Assembly (NCBI GenBank): GCA_947629395.1 | Contig: CANRDQ010000010.1 | Coordinates: forward strand, 1 to 38,111 | Source: an uncultured Bacilli bacterium | GTDB lineage: Bacteria > Bacillota_I > Bacilli_A > RF39 > UBA660 | Reading direction: 5' to 3' | Length of the DNA: 38,111 nt | In this document: in pieces, positions 16,215 through 25,760 of the stretch | How the letters are laid out: every line of letters begins with the position of its first letter | How positions within the stretch are numbered: position 1 is the first letter of the stretch | Translations under genes and position numbers: made by a program | The notes under the pieces: model-generated | Databases searched by the model: none | What the model was told of the DNA's origin: nothing | Seen by the model: the letters and a program-made list of their open reading frames with translations, nothing else

Positions 16215-16928
16215 TTATTTTTTATAAATTTCCATGAATTTATTATATAATGCATCACATTTATTTTTATCCATTTCTTCGATGTTTTCAAAGTAGTTTT
16301 TTTTGTTTAGTTTTTTATATTTTTCAAAGCCTAAATGATGAAATGGTAAGAATTCTACTTTTTCAATATTATTTATTTTCTTTAAATATTTGGCTAACCC
16401 TTGTATATATTCTTCATTATCCATCATTCCTGGCACAACTACTTGTCTTATCCAAACGGGTTTATTACTTTTATTAAGGGCTTCTATAAACTTTTCTGAT
16501 TCGGTTATTGGTTTTCCTGTTAAATTAAGGTAACCAATAGGATTATGGTGTTTAACATCAAAAAGTACTAAGTCTACTAGATCAAGTATTTCTTCATACT
16601 TTCCATATCCTACACCACAGGTATCTAAAGCTATATGTATGCCTTCTGCTTTTAGTTTTTTACAAACTTCTATTAAGAAATCAATTTGAAGAAGTGGTTC
16701 TCCTCCTGAAAAAGTTACTCCCCCACTATTTCTTTTAAAGTAAGGTTTATTACGAATAATCTTTTTCACTATTTCTTCAACAGTATAGTTATCTTTACCT
16801 CTAGTTTGCATTTCTGGATTATGACAATATTTACATCTAAGCATACAGCCACTTAAAAATACTACGGTTCTAATACCTGGACCATCTACTAAGCCAAGTG
16901 TTTCAATTGAATCTATACTTCCAGTCAT
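16215..16928 (-). CDS. pflA: Pyruvate formate-lyase activating enzyme
   Basis: A radical-SAM enzyme that draws a hydrogen atom from the glycine of PflB to switch on the lyase. The 237-aa protein carries the 4Fe-4S motif CMLRCKYCHNPE (Cx3Cx2C) near residues 28-39, preceded by GPGIRTVVFLSG. The radical-SAM glycine motif GGVTFSGGEPLLQ follows near residue 75, and further on DVKHHNP and WIRQVVVPG. Length is normal for the family. Its ATG overlaps the pflB stop by one base (TAATG), so translation is coupled to pflB and the two are made together. It is cytoplasmic, oxygen-sensitive, and implies anaerobic growth. Confidence 0.97.
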   Translation of the reverse strand: MTGSIDSIETLGLVDGPGIRTVVFLSGCMLRCKYCHNPEMQTRGKDNYTVEEIVKKIIRNKPYFKRNSGGVTFSGGEPLLQIDFLIEVCKKLKAEGIHIALDTCGVGYGKYEEILDLVDLVLFDVKHHNPIGYLNLTGKPITESEKFIEALNKSNKPVWIRQVVVPGMMDNEEYIQGLAKYLKKINNIEKVEFLPFHHLGFEKYKKLNKKNYFENIEEMDKNKCDALYNKFMEIYKK

Positions 16929-19156
16929 TATATTTTCTCGTGGAATGTTCTATCAATTACTTCTTGTTGTTGTTTTCTAGTTAAACGATTAAATCTTACT
17001 GAATATCCTGATACACGAATTGTAAGTAGTGGATATTTATCTGGATTGTTCATAGCATCAATTAAAGTTTCACGATTTAATACATTTACGTTTAAGTGAT
17101 GGGCTCCTTGAGAGAAGTATCCTTCCATTAATCCTACTAAATTTTCTACTTGTTCAACTTTAGAATGTCCTAAAGCACTAGGAACAATTGAGAAAGTGTT
17201 AGAAATACCATCTCGACAACATTCTTGGTATTTTAGTTTCGCAACTGAATTTAATGATGCAATTGCGCCACTAGAATCTCTTCCATGCATTGGGTTAGCA
17301 CCTGGAGCAAATGGTACTCCAGCTTTTCTACCATCAGGAGTTGCACCTGTTTTACTTCCATATACTACATTTGAAGTAATTGTAAGTACTGATAAAGTTG
17401 GATGAGCACCTCTATAACATTTATGTTTAGAAAGTTCTTTATATAATTTTTCTAATACTTCTTCAGCAATTAAATCTACTCTATCATCATCATTTCCGTA
17501 TTTAGGGAAATCTCCTTCAATTTGGAAATCAACCATAATTCCATCTTCATTACGGATTGGAGTAACTTTAGCATATTTAATAGCAGAAAGGGAATCAGCT
17601 ACTACTGAAAGTCCTGCGACTCCATAGGCCATTAGACGATTTACATTAGTATCATGTAAAGCCATAAGTCCTGCTTCATAAGCATATTTATCATGCATAT
17701 AATGAATGATATTCATAGTATTGGCATAAAGTTCAGCTACTTTTTCAATGGCTTTAAAGTAAACTTCTTTTACTTTGTCATAATCAAGTACTTCATCAGT
17801 CATCTTTTCGAAGCCTTCTAAAACTTTATCTCCTTTTACTTCATCAATTCCACCATTCATAGAATATAAAAGTGTTTTAGCTAAATTACATCTTGCACCA
17901 AAGAATTGCATATCACGTCCTACTCTCATTGCTGATACACAACAAGCAATGGCATAATCATCACCATAGATTGGACGCATAACATCATCATTTTCATATT
18001 GGATAGCATCAGTTTCAATACTCATTCTAGCACAATATTTTTTGAAGTTTTCTGGTAATCCTTCACTCCATAAAATAGTCATATTTGGTTCTGGTGAAGT
18101 ATCTAAGTTAGTAAGAGTATGAACAATACGATAACTTGTTTTAGTAACCATACTCTCTTTATTTTCATTAATTCCACCTACAGAGCAAGTAACCCAAGTA
18201 GGATCTCCTGAGAATAATTCATCATATTCAGGGGTTCTTAAATGACGAACTAATCTTAATTTTATAACAAATTGATCAATAATTTCTTGAATTTCTTTTT
18301 CAGTAATTATTCCTGCGGCTAAGTCTCTTTCAAAGTAGATATCAAAGAAAGCATCTACTCTACCTAAACTCATAGCAGCACCATTATTTTCTTTTACTCC
18401 TGCTAAATAACCAAAGTAAGTCCATTGTACAGCTTCCTTACTATTAGTAGCAGGTTTAGAGATATCAAAGCCATATCCTGCGGCCATTTTCTTAATTTCT
18501 TCTAGAGCACGTATTTGCATAGATACATCTTCTCTTAATTGAATTAAGTCAATAGTCATATCTCCAGTTAATTCTTTTAAATCTTTTTTCTTTTGTTCTA
18601 TTAGGTAATCAGTTCCATATAAGGCAATACGACGAAAATCTCCAATAATACGTCCACGTCCATAGGCATCAGGAAGTCCTGTTAAAAGTCCTACATGACG
18701 AGCTTTCTTTATATCGTCTGTATAAGCATCAAATACTCCTTGATTATGTGTTTTTCTAAACTCATTAAAGTATTTATCTACTTCTGGATTTAGTTTATAT
18801 CCATAAGAATCAAGTTCTGTATAAACCATACGAATACCACCATATGGATTAACAATTCTTTTTAATGGTTCATCTGTTTGAAGACCAACTATTACATCAT
18901 CATCTTCAGTAATATAGCCTGGTTTAAAAGCATTAATACCTGACATGTGGTCAACATCTATATCAAGTACATGTTTTTTTAACTCTTCTTTTAATAGTTC
19001 AGTACAATGATTCCAAACACGTTCAGTTTTCTCAGTAGTACCTTCTAAGAAACTTTCATCTCCATCATATTTCTTATAGTTTTTTTGAATAAAATCTTGA
19101 ACATTTACTGATTCTGTCCAAGCACCTTCATTAAAATTTTTCCATTCTTCTCTCAT
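16928..19156 (-). CDS. pflB: Formate C-acetyltransferase (pyruvate formate-lyase)
   Basis: Splits pyruvate with CoA into acetyl-CoA and formate using a glycyl radical. The 742-aa protein has the catalytic cysteine pair in [12 protein letters not shown], the substrate-end motif GTPEP-like region around [12 protein letters not shown], and the C-terminal glycyl-radical loop [12 protein letters not shown] about 20 residues from the end. Length matches the family. The ATG at 19156 is 6 nt after GGAGGG; a TTG two codons upstream touches that site and is not a likely start. It is the first gene of the pflBA operon, with an extended -10 promoter shortly upstream. Main energy route expected in a fermentative anaerobe. 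Confidence 0.98.
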   Translation of the reverse strand: MREEWKNFNEGAWTESVNVQDFIQKNYKKYDGDESFLEGTTEKTERVWNHCTELLKEELKKHVLDIDVDHMSGINAFKPGYITEDDDVIVGLQTDEPLKRIVNPYGGIRMVYTELDSYGYKLNPEVDKYFNEFRKTHNQGVFDAYTDDIKKARHVGLLTGLPDAYGRGRIIGDFRRIALYGTDYLIEQKKKDLKELTGDMTIDLIQLREDVSMQIRALEEIKKMAAGYGFDISKPATNSKEAVQWTYFGYLAGVKENNGAAMSLGRVDAFFDIYFERDLAAGIITEKEIQEIIDQFVIKLRLVRHLRTPEYDELFSGDPTWVTCSVGGINENKESMVTKTSYRIVHTLTNLDTSPEPNMTILWSEGLPENFKKYCARMSIETDAIQYENDDVMRPIYGDDYAIACCVSAMRVGRDMQFFGARCNLAKTLLYSMNGGIDEVKGDKVLEGFEKMTDEVLDYDKVKEVYFKAIEKVAELYANTMNIIHYMHDKYAYEAGLMALHDTNVNRLMAYGVAGLSVVADSLSAIKYAKVTPIRNEDGIMVDFQIEGDFPKYGNDDDRVDLIAEEVLEKLYKELSKHKCYRGAHPTLSVLTITSNVVYGSKTGATPDGRKAGVPFAPGANPMHGRDSSGAIASLNSVAKLKYQECCRDGISNTFSIVPSALGHSKVEQVENLVGLMEGYFSQGAHHLNVNVLNRETLIDAMNNPDKYPLLTIRVSGYSVRFNRLTRKQQQEVIDRTFHEKI

Positions 19157-19175
19157 ATACAACCCTCCACAGACT

Positions 19176-19184
19176 AGTATAACA
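19176..19184 (-). promoter_or_regulatory. pflB extended -10 promoter
   Basis: Minus strand TGTTATACT (hexamer 19181-19176). The -35 is poor, and the leader is only about 15 nt. I saw no clear Rex or FNR palindrome nearby. Confidence 0.65.
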
Positions 19185-19251
19185 TAATTAAAAGTTGTGG
19201 GAATATTTTTTTATATTTTTTTGTGTAACTTTACTATTTTATTGTATCAAA

Positions 19252-19290
19252 AAAAGTAGACTGATTCTTTTTTTGAATTTGTCTACTTTT
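19252..19290 (-). terminator. RNase J gene terminator
   Basis: Ten-base arms AAAAGTAGAC (19252-19261) and GTCTACTTTT (19281-19290), with a smaller inner stem ATTC/GAAT, then TTTTTGATAC on the minus strand. Confidence 0.9.
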
Positions 19291-19316
19291 ATCATATCAC
19301 TTCAATTTGTTTCTGT

Positions 19317-20969
19317 TTATACTTCTTGAATAACGGTTATAATCATTGGTTTTGATTGTGTTGTATGATATAAGAATTTACCAATTTTATCTCTAACTTC
19401 ATTTTTGATTTTAGTATAATCTACTCTTTTAGAATTAGGAGTAATATTTTCTTCAATTACTTGTAGAGATACTTCTTTAGTTTCTTCTAGTAAATCTTGA
19501 TTTTCTTTAACATAAACAAAACCACGTGTTAGAATTTCTGGACCACCAATTATCTTTTTAGTATTCTTATCTAAAGTACAACTAACTATAACTATTCCAT
19601 TTTCTCCTAACATTTCTCTATCTTTAAGAACTAAATAACCTATATCTCCTTGATTTCGACCATCTATTAAGATTTCGTCTGTTTCAATATGCTCATTTGA
19701 TTCTTTTAATTTACCATCAACAAATAAAGCTACATCGCCATTTTGTTTTAAAAGAATATTTTCAGGAGCGATTCCTACTTCTTCTGCTACTTCAGCATTA
19801 GCACATTGATCTTTATATTCTCCTTTTACTGGAAAATAATACTTAGGATTCATAAGATTAATCATTAACATTAAATCTTCACGTGAAGCATGATGAAGTA
19901 AATGTTTCTTATTAGATAAACTAACGGCATCAACACCAAGCATCGCAATTTCATCCATAAGCATAGTCATTCTCTTTTCAACACCTTCATAAGATGGTTC
20001 GGTAATAAAGATAGTATCAGTTTCTTTTAATTTTATGTATTTGTCATAACCTCTAACTATTTTCTCTAAATTTACAAAAGGTCTTTCTTTTTCATCAGAA
20101 ATTAAAACTACTACATTTTTATCATTTAAATTACTTAAATCACCAATTCGATTTTTATCTATGTTTAAATATTTTTCATCTATAGCTTTTTGAATTGTTT
20201 CTTGTAAAATTTTACCCATGATGACGATTTTTCGATGTGTTTTAGAAACTTCATTAAATATTTCTTGAATTCTATAGAAATGGGCTGGGAAAACAGTGGC
20301 AATAATTCTATCTTCATGTTTAACTAAAACATTTCTAATAAAACTAGCTACTCTATTTTGGGGAGATGTATGTCCTGGACGTGAAGCATATATTGATTCT
20401 GAAAGTAGACATAATACTCCTTGTTTTCCGACATAAGCAAGTTTACCAATATCTGTTTTGTATGGTCCTAACATAGTTGGATCAAATACGAAATCTCCTG
20501 TATAAACAATTGCTCCATCTTTAGTATATAAAACATAACATACAGCATCTGGGATAGAGTGTGTTACACTTACTGGGAAAATTGCTAAATCACCAAATTC
20601 TAATTTTTGGTGAGGTCTTATTTGTTTTAAATTGGCTTTTTTAATTCCGTTTTCATCTAAATCTCTTTGGATTATTTCCATGGTAAGTCTAGTAGCATAA
20701 ACAGGTACTTTAGGCATTGCTTCAATTATATCTTTAGTCGCACCCATATTACTTTCATGACCATGAGTTATAAAAATACCTTTTATTTTCTTTTCATTTT
20801 TTATTAAATAATCAAAGTTAGGTAAAATATAATCAATTCCTAAATTTCTATCGTTATCATATTTTAAACCGGCATCAAAAACAAATATATTTTCATCAAC
20901 ACTAACAACGTACATATTTTTTCCATTTTCGTTTAGTCCACCTAAACTAAAAATTTTAATTTTACTCAT
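19317..20969 (-). CDS. RNase J family protein with a degraded active site (J2-like)
   Basis: 550 aa with the RNase J plan: metallo-beta-lactamase fold, beta-CASP insert and C-terminal domain. RNase J1 cuts and trims RNA from the 5' end. Here the metal motif HxHxDH reads H69-G-H71-E-S73-N74, so its Asp and second-site His are gone. The late motif PVHGE reads PVKGE (residue 382 is Lys), and the SGHAS motif reads LHHAS. H137 and D159 remain. In Firmicutes this pattern fits RNase J2, which has little activity alone and works in complex with J1. Start ATG has AAAGGAGAG upstream. It sits directly downstream of RNase III with its own promoter inside the end of rnc. Confidence 0.93.
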   Translation of the reverse strand: MSKIKIFSLGGLNENGKNMYVVSVDENIFVFDAGLKYDNDRNLGIDYILPNFDYLIKNEKKIKGIFITHGHESNMGATKDIIEAMPKVPVYATRLTMEIIQRDLDENGIKKANLKQIRPHQKLEFGDLAIFPVSVTHSIPDAVCYVLYTKDGAIVYTGDFVFDPTMLGPYKTDIGKLAYVGKQGVLCLLSESIYASRPGHTSPQNRVASFIRNVLVKHEDRIIATVFPAHFYRIQEIFNEVSKTHRKIVIMGKILQETIQKAIDEKYLNIDKNRIGDLSNLNDKNVVVLISDEKERPFVNLEKIVRGYDKYIKLKETDTIFITEPSYEGVEKRMTMLMDEIAMLGVDAVSLSNKKHLLHHASREDLMLMINLMNPKYYFPVKGEYKDQCANAEVAEEVGIAPENILLKQNGDVALFVDGKLKESNEHIETDEILIDGRNQGDIGYLVLKDREMLGENGIVIVSCTLDKNTKKIIGGPEILTRGFVYVKENQDLLEETKEVSLQVIEENITPNSKRVDYTKIKNEVRDKIGKFLYHTTQSKPMIITVIQEV

Positions 20970-21015
20970 TTTTTCTCTCCTTTCTTTTTTTGGCCTTTCG
21001 TAAATTAGCTAGACT

Positions 21016-21044
21016 ATTATAGCAAATTTACACGTTTTTCGCAA
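21016..21044 (-). promoter_or_regulatory. RNase J gene promoter
   Basis: Minus strand -35 TTGCGA (21044-21039), 17-bp spacer, extended -10 TGCTATAAT with perfect hexamer (21021-21016). The -35 lies inside the last codons of rnc. Confidence 0.75.
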
Positions 21045-21699
21045 GTTTTTCTAGGGCCATCTTAGCCGCTACTTGTTCAGCACCTTTTTTACTAGAAGCA
21101 CTTCCTTCTCCATATTTAATACCATCTATCATTACGGCAATAGTAAATACTTTATCATGAGATGGACCTTCTTCTTTAATTAATTCATAATTAAGACTTT
21201 GTTTACTAGTTTGAACATATTCTTGTAGAACAGATTTATAATCTTGGAAGAATAAAACATTTTCATCTTCTATATAACGAGGAACTATATCTAGAATAAC
21301 TCTTCTAACTGTAGAATATCCTAAATCTAAGTATATAGCACCCATTAAAGCTTCAAATATATCAGAAAGAATAGTCTTTTTTAAAGTTCCTCCCATCATA
21401 CTTTCACCATGTCCTACTTTAATATAAGCAGGAATATTTAAATCTTTGGCATATACCGCTAAAGCTTCTTCACAAACGTAACTAGCACGAACTTTAGTCA
21501 TTTGCCCTTCTGTGGGATATTCCTTTTTATATAAATAATCTGATACTACTAAATCAAGTACTGCATCTCCTAAAAATTCAAGTCTTTCATAATCTTGCTT
21601 TTTTTTATGTTCATTAACATAAGATGAATGAGAAAAAGCTTTATCATATAAACTTAAGTCTTTAGGTTTAATATTTAATTTTTTAAATAATTCCTCCAT
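21028..21699 (-). CDS. rnc: Ribonuclease III
   Basis: Cleaves double-stranded RNA in rRNA precursors and regulatory RNAs. The 223-aa protein shows the nuclease signature ERLEFLGDAVLDLVVSDYLY near residue 38, the second acidic site in DIFEALMGAIYLD, and a C-terminal dsRNA-binding domain (DYKSVLQEYVQ to KGAEQVAAKMALEKL). Length is usual. I chose the ATG at 21699 (MEELFKKLNIKP); an in-frame TTG/GTG start four codons earlier is possible but lies on the weak GGTG ribosome site. It is preceded by a consensus extended -10 and followed by an RNase J gene, grouping two RNA-processing enzymes. Confidence 0.97.
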   Translation of the reverse strand: MEELFKKLNIKPKDLSLYDKAFSHSSYVNEHKKKQDYERLEFLGDAVLDLVVSDYLYKKEYPTEGQMTKVRASYVCEEALAVYAKDLNIPAYIKVGHGESMMGGTLKKTILSDIFEALMGAIYLDLGYSTVRRVILDIVPRYIEDENVLFFQDYKSVLQEYVQTSKQSLNYELIKEEGPSHDKVFTIAVMIDGIKYGEGSASSKKGAEQVAAKMALEKLAKNV

Positions 21700-21732
21700 T
21701 AATAACACCAACTTTCATTTTTTCCATTTCAA

Positions 21733-21741
21733 ATTATAACA
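21733..21741 (-). promoter_or_regulatory. rnc extended -10 promoter
   Basis: Minus strand TGTTATAAT, perfect (hexamer 21738-21733). Confidence 0.7.
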
Positions 21742-21750
21742 CATTCCTTT

Positions 21751-22413
21751 TTATTTATCTACTTTCTTGTTTTTGGGAAAGGACTGAAAAATTCTAATTG
21801 GAATTAAAAATATTCCTAGAAAAAGTCCTAAAGAAATACATAAAAAGAAACTACCTATCCTAAATGCTATGTCATGATCTCTAAATAGACCACCAAATGG
21901 TAATATACTACTTTTAATTTCATCTACATAATAGAAAGTTACATCAGAACTAGTTATATTTCTATCATATGACATAGCTTTTAAAATATTTTTCGCACCT
22001 ACTGCCCAAGCCGCTACAACATAGCCAGATCCTACCGCAGTGGACAATGTAACTAAAAAGCCATCTGAATTTAAAAGTGGAATAGTACTTCCTAAGAGAG
22101 CTCCTATTATAAAACAAGAAAAAGCCAAATGCAAATCTGCGATAATATTTTTTCTTTTATCAACACTTTTTTGAGCTAGTTGTTGTCGCTTATGATTTTC
22201 TTTTAATTCTTGATTAGAAAAAACATATTGTTTCTTTTTCTCATTGTTATCATCATCTTTAAATTCTCCCCTTAATCTTTTTTGTTCACACTTTTCACAA
22301 TAGCCACTTGGATACTTTTGGGCACATTTTTTACATAAAAACTTTTTACATTTCTTACATGAACTCCACATTACAGTATCTTGATGGAGATAACAACATA
22401 GTTCATTCTTCAT
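21751..22413 (-). CDS. Zinc-finger (B-box-like) membrane protein, unknown, 220 aa
   Basis: The N-terminal 45 residues hold a Cys/His metal-binding module: CCYLHQ, CKKCKKFLCKKC, then YCEKCEQK, similar to a B-box or double zinc finger. A charged linker follows (KDDDNNEKKKQ and NHKRQQLAQK). The C-terminal half has three hydrophobic stretches, near residues 90-115, 118-140 and 190-210. The zinc module should face the cytoplasm. Function is unknown. The ATG has TAGGAG upstream and an extended -10 promoter before it (22438-22446). It faces away from yidD, with which it shares a divergent intergenic region. Confidence 0.87.
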   Translation of the reverse strand: MKNELCCYLHQDTVMWSSCKKCKKFLCKKCAQKYPSGYCEKCEQKRLRGEFKDDDNNEKKKQYVFSNQELKENHKRQQLAQKSVDKRKNIIADLHLAFSCFIIGALLGSTIPLLNSDGFLVTLSTAVGSGYVVAAWAVGAKNILKAMSYDRNITSSDVTFYYVDEIKSSILPFGGLFRDHDIAFRIGSFFLCISLGLFLGIFLIPIRIFQSFPKNKKVDK

Positions 22414-22437
22414 ATTTGTCTCCTACCTACATTTCTA

Positions 22438-22446
22438 ATTATAACA
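22438..22446 (-). promoter_or_regulatory. Promoter of the zinc-finger membrane protein
   Basis: Minus strand TGTTATAAT, perfect extended -10 (hexamer 22443-22438). Confidence 0.7.
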
Positions 22447-22540
22447 TAATATTAGAGTTTGTCGTCATTTTACGTGATAAATTTTTAAAGATAATTGCTA
22501 TTTGGAATAACTTATAGTAAAATTAATACATGGTGATGAG

Positions 22541-22774
22541 ATGAAGAAAATATTCATTTTTTTAATAAAGATTTATCAGAAAATTCCTGGACCTTGGCAC
22601 AATTGTTGTCGTCATATTCCTACTTGTTCTAATTATATGATTGAAGCTATTGAGGAATATGGTTCTATTAAAGGAATATTTCTAGGAATAAAAAGAATAT
22701 TAAGGTGTAACCCGCTAGGAACTAGTGGTTATGATCCAGTACCAATAAAGGAGGAAAAGAAATGTCAAAACTAA
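22541..22774 (+). CDS. yidD: YidD family membrane-insertion efficiency factor
   Basis: A 77-aa protein with an amphipathic membrane-facing N terminus. The family signature reads [17 protein letters not shown] followed by [17 protein letters not shown]. YidD helps YidC insert proteins into the membrane. The ATG follows GGTGATGAG. Its last 13 bp overlap the start of the next gene, whose ribosome site lies within yidD, so the two are translated together. It is not next to rnpA or yidC as in many genomes. Confidence 0.96.
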   Translation: MKKIFIFLIKIYQKIPGPWHNCCRHIPTCSNYMIEAIEEYGSIKGIFLGIKRILRCNPLGTSGYDPVPIKEEKKCQN

Positions 22775-23634
22775 AATTAATTGGATCAAGTATTTTATTA
22801 TTGTTGGTTATCTTTTGTATAACTGGTTGTAAACAAGATAATATGGATGGTGGTACTATTGTTGTTACAAACTATCCTAATGAATATATAGTGAGAAAGC
22901 TTTATGAAGAACACGCTACTATTACTTCTATTTATCCTGATGGTGTTGATATAGATGATTATGTAGTTTCTAAAAAGCAAAAGGAAGAATATAGTAAGGC
23001 TGATTTATTTATCTATAATGGTCTTATTGAAAAAGAAAGAGATTTGGCCATGGAATTACTTGATTTAAATAGTAATTTAAAAATTATAGATAGTGCTTAT
23101 GTATTGGAAACTGATTATTCTCCAGAGGAGTTATGGTTAAATCCTAGTTCACTTTTAATGATGGCTCAAAATATTAGAATGGGCTTAAGAGAATATATCA
23201 CTAGTTCATATTTACAAAAGGAAATAGATAATTCTTATAATGATTTAAAAGTTAAATTATCGGAATTAGATGCTGATTATCGTGTAACTGTTGAAAATAG
23301 TGAAAATAAAACTGTAGTAGTTAATGATAGTTCTTTAAAATATTTAGAGAAATTTGGTTTAAAAGTTATTTGTTTAGATGATGATATTAGTGAAAAACAA
23401 ATAAATGATACTCAAGAGTTATTTGCTGAAGGTGCAGTATCTTATATCTTTAATTATAATGGGGAAAAGAATACTAGTACAACAGATAAATATTTAAAAA
23501 TAGATCCAGCTGTACAGTTATTGAAATTAGAAAAACTAGATAACATTACAGATGAAGAAAGAGATCAAGAAGAAGATTACCTTTCTATTATGAAATCTAA
23601 TCTAGAAACTTTAAAAATAGAATTATATCAATAA
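22762..23634 (+). CDS. ZnuA-like substrate-binding lipoprotein, metal site not conserved
   Basis: 290 aa. A lipoprotein signal ends in the lipobox ITGC (Cys 23), so the protein is anchored on the outside of the membrane. The fold resembles cluster A-I metal-binding proteins: start [26 protein letters not shown] in place of the usual PxGxDPHxYEP, an [16 protein letters not shown] segment in place of HxWL(D/S)P, a long helix, then [16 protein letters not shown]. The histidines that bind Zn or Mn in the family are absent at these places, so it may not bind a metal ion. SD is GGAGG. No ABC permease or ATPase lies near it. Substrate unknown. Confidence 0.85.
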   Translation: MSKLKLIGSSILLLLVIFCITGCKQDNMDGGTIVVTNYPNEYIVRKLYEEHATITSIYPDGVDIDDYVVSKKQKEEYSKADLFIYNGLIEKERDLAMELLDLNSNLKIIDSAYVLETDYSPEELWLNPSSLLMMAQNIRMGLREYITSSYLQKEIDNSYNDLKVKLSELDADYRVTVENSENKTVVVNDSSLKYLEKFGLKVICLDDDISEKQINDTQELFAEGAVSYIFNYNGEKNTSTTDKYLKIDPAVQLLKLEKLDNITDEERDQEEDYLSIMKSNLETLKIELYQ

Positions 23635-23662
23635 AAAATGTGAGAGATAATCTCACATTTTT
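23634..23662. terminator. Bidirectional terminator
   Basis: Twelve-base perfect arms (23634-23645 and 23651-23662) with a 5-nt loop and A/T runs at both ends. It serves the converging ZnuA-like gene (plus) and alkD-like gene (minus). Confidence 0.92.
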
Positions 23663-24362
23663 ATTTTCTTTTTAAACTATTATAATATTCTTTTTCTTCT
23701 TTAGTTACTCTAGTTGATTCTCTAGCTTTTTGTAAGGCTTTATTATAAGTAAAATCATCTAAAGAACTATTCTTTAAATAAATTAAAGTTTCTTCTTTAT
23801 ATTTGATTAAACAAATACTTAAAAGCCAAGCAATAGCCATTTTAATATAATATTCTTCTCTTTTAATGTTATCTATTAATTTAAATACTTCTTTTAAATA
23901 ATCTTTTTCGATATAAAAATCTAAAAGTAAGATAACTCCTACTCTAACTGTATATTCATGTTTATCTTGAAGATAATTTTTTATTTTGTTGAAGAATAAT
24001 TTTTTATTATTTTTAACTATCTTCATACCTGAAACAACTAAATCACAGATTGCCCAATTATCTATCTTTTTGATAAATTTATCAAAGTAAGTTATAGATT
24101 CATCTACATCTTTAATATTACTAATTACAAAACCTTCAATTAAGATTTCTTCATAAGTATTAGTAGTTACTAGTTTTAAAAAACTTTTATAATCAGTCTT
24201 ACTGATTTCTTTAGCTATTTTTCTTAAAAGTGGTGTTCTAACTCCTAACATAGGATATTCAGTTATAATTATTTTTTGATTAAATTCTTTATATTTTAAA
24301 TCTTTATTAGTATTTAATTCTTTTAAAAACAGTTTATACTTTTCTTTAGTCCATTTATCCAT
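23661..24362 (-). CDS. AlkD-like DNA alkylation repair protein (HEAT repeats)
   Basis: 233 aa, all-helical HEAT-like repeats, no membrane segment. Family marks are YPMLGVRTPLLRKIAKEI near residue 37, NWAICDLVVSGM near the middle, YYIKMAIAWLLSICLIKY, and the terminal NKALQKARES. AlkD removes positively charged alkylated bases (3-methyladenine, 7-methylguanine) without flipping them. I take the ATG at 24362, one base after the TruB-fusion stop, because the next in-frame ATGs upstream fall inside that gene; the ribosome site is GGAAGG at a long distance, so translational coupling is likely. It is the last gene of the lepA operon. Confidence 0.9.
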   Translation of the reverse strand: MDKWTKEKYKLFLKELNTNKDLKYKEFNQKIIITEYPMLGVRTPLLRKIAKEISKTDYKSFLKLVTTNTYEEILIEGFVISNIKDVDESITYFDKFIKKIDNWAICDLVVSGMKIVKNNKKLFFNKIKNYLQDKHEYTVRVGVILLLDFYIEKDYLKEVFKLIDNIKREEYYIKMAIAWLLSICLIKYKEETLIYLKNSSLDDFTYNKALQKARESTRVTKEEKEYYNSLKRK

Positions 24363-24363
24363 C

Positions 24364-25746
24364 TTAGTTAAATACCTTCCATGATTTATAGTCTTTACCA
24401 TTTCTTTCATAGATAGCTACTAAATTATTATTTTTATCTATAAACATTATTTTATCAGCTGTACTTTGATAATCTTTTAATACTACTCCGTTTTGAACTT
24501 TAAATAATAGATCTTTATCTATTACTTCTTTTTTTATATCTAAAGCATCTACTATTTTTATTAATTGGAAATCTTTGTTTTTTATTTGGTCTAGACTATA
24601 AGCATCTTCTAGTTTAAAACCACTTTGATAAGTTCTCTTTAAAGATGTCATAGTGGCATAACATCCAAGATAATCTCCAATATCACGAATTAAACTACGA
24701 ATATAAGTTCCTTTACTAACACGACATTTAATGATATATTCATTATCTTTTTTATCTAGTAATTCTAGTTCTTTAATAGTTACTTCTTTTTTAGGTAATT
24801 CTATAGTTTCTCCATTACGGGCATATTCATATAATTTTTTACCTTTAATTTTAACAGCTGAATAAATAGGTACTTCTTGTAAATAGGTAGTTTTAAAGTG
24901 AGCTAAAGCTTTATTAATATCTATATTATCATCTACTTCTTTAGTATCTAATACTTGTCCTGTAATATCTAAAGTGTCTGTTAAAAGGCCTAACTTGAAA
25001 GATGCAATATATTCTTTATCTTCTTTGACTAATAATTCGCCTATCTTAGTAGCTTGTCCGACAGTAATAACTAAAAGACCTGTCGCTAGAGGATCAAGAG
25101 TTCCTGTATGCCCTACTTTCTTGAAACCTAAAGTTTTAGATACGATATTAACAACATCACGAGAAGTCATATCTTTTTCTTTATTGACAAGTAAAATACC
25201 ACTATTTTGTTTTAGATAATATTCTTCTAGGGTACTATTTTTAGTCATGATTTCTTTCGCAACGGCTTCTCCTACATATCTAATATGCCATGGTTCATAA
25301 TTATAACCAGTTATTTTCTCTTTACCATTAGGATATCTTAAAATAAAACCAAATTGACTTAAATAAGGATGAATTTCTAAATATAAAGCATCTGAATCTT
25401 CTATTTCTTCAGATTCTTTTTCAACTTTAAGATCAATAGCTAGTCCTGTATGATGTTCAGAACAACCTACTTTCGCCACATATTTTTTGACGTAATCTTC
25501 GCCATTTTCTTTTAAATAGGTCTCTCTTAATTCTTCTTGTTTTTCATAAGTTCTAAAGGCCGAATTAATACCTATTATTAAGCCTTTAGTCTTTAAAAAT
25601 TCTTTTAGTTGTTCATAATGAAAAAGAGTATTTTTTTCTATTAATACATCTTCTCCTTTAACATCTTTAGTAAACTGTTTATCTATCTTCTCAATTTCTT
25701 CTTTACTTATTTTATGATATTTATTAACTAATAAAGTGTAATCCAT
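24364..25746 (-). CDS. truB: Fusion: VanY-type D,D-carboxypeptidase + tRNA pseudouridine-55 synthase TruB
   Basis: One continuous frame of 460 aa. Residues about 1-178 are an M15B (VanY/LdcB) peptidase: Zn motif SEHHTGLAID (His98, Asp105), EPWH with Glu151 and Zn-binding His154, and the typical family ending TLEEYYL. Residues 182-460 are a full TruB: GILLVNKEKDMTSRDVV, GHTGTLDPLATG with catalytic Asp218, YSAVKIKGKKLYEYAR, and SKGTYIRSLIRDIG. Only about four residues join them. No signal peptide precedes the peptidase, so both halves should be cytoplasmic; the peptidase may act on precursors as VanXY enzymes do. An internal Met167 has no clear ribosome site. ATG 25746 is preceded by GTGGTGAAG. 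Lies between tmk and alkD. Confidence 0.95.
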   Translation of the reverse strand: MDYTLLVNKYHKISKEEIEKIDKQFTKDVKGEDVLIEKNTLFHYEQLKEFLKTKGLIIGINSAFRTYEKQEELRETYLKENGEDYVKKYVAKVGCSEHHTGLAIDLKVEKESEEIEDSDALYLEIHPYLSQFGFILRYPNGKEKITGYNYEPWHIRYVGEAVAKEIMTKNSTLEEYYLKQNSGILLVNKEKDMTSRDVVNIVSKTLGFKKVGHTGTLDPLATGLLVITVGQATKIGELLVKEDKEYIASFKLGLLTDTLDITGQVLDTKEVDDNIDINKALAHFKTTYLQEVPIYSAVKIKGKKLYEYARNGETIELPKKEVTIKELELLDKKDNEYIIKCRVSKGTYIRSLIRDIGDYLGCYATMTSLKRTYQSGFKLEDAYSLDQIKNKDFQLIKIVDALDIKKEVIDKDLLFKVQNGVVLKDYQSTADKIMFIDKNNNLVAIYERNGKDYKSWKVFN

Positions 25747-25760
25747 AACTTCACCACTTC

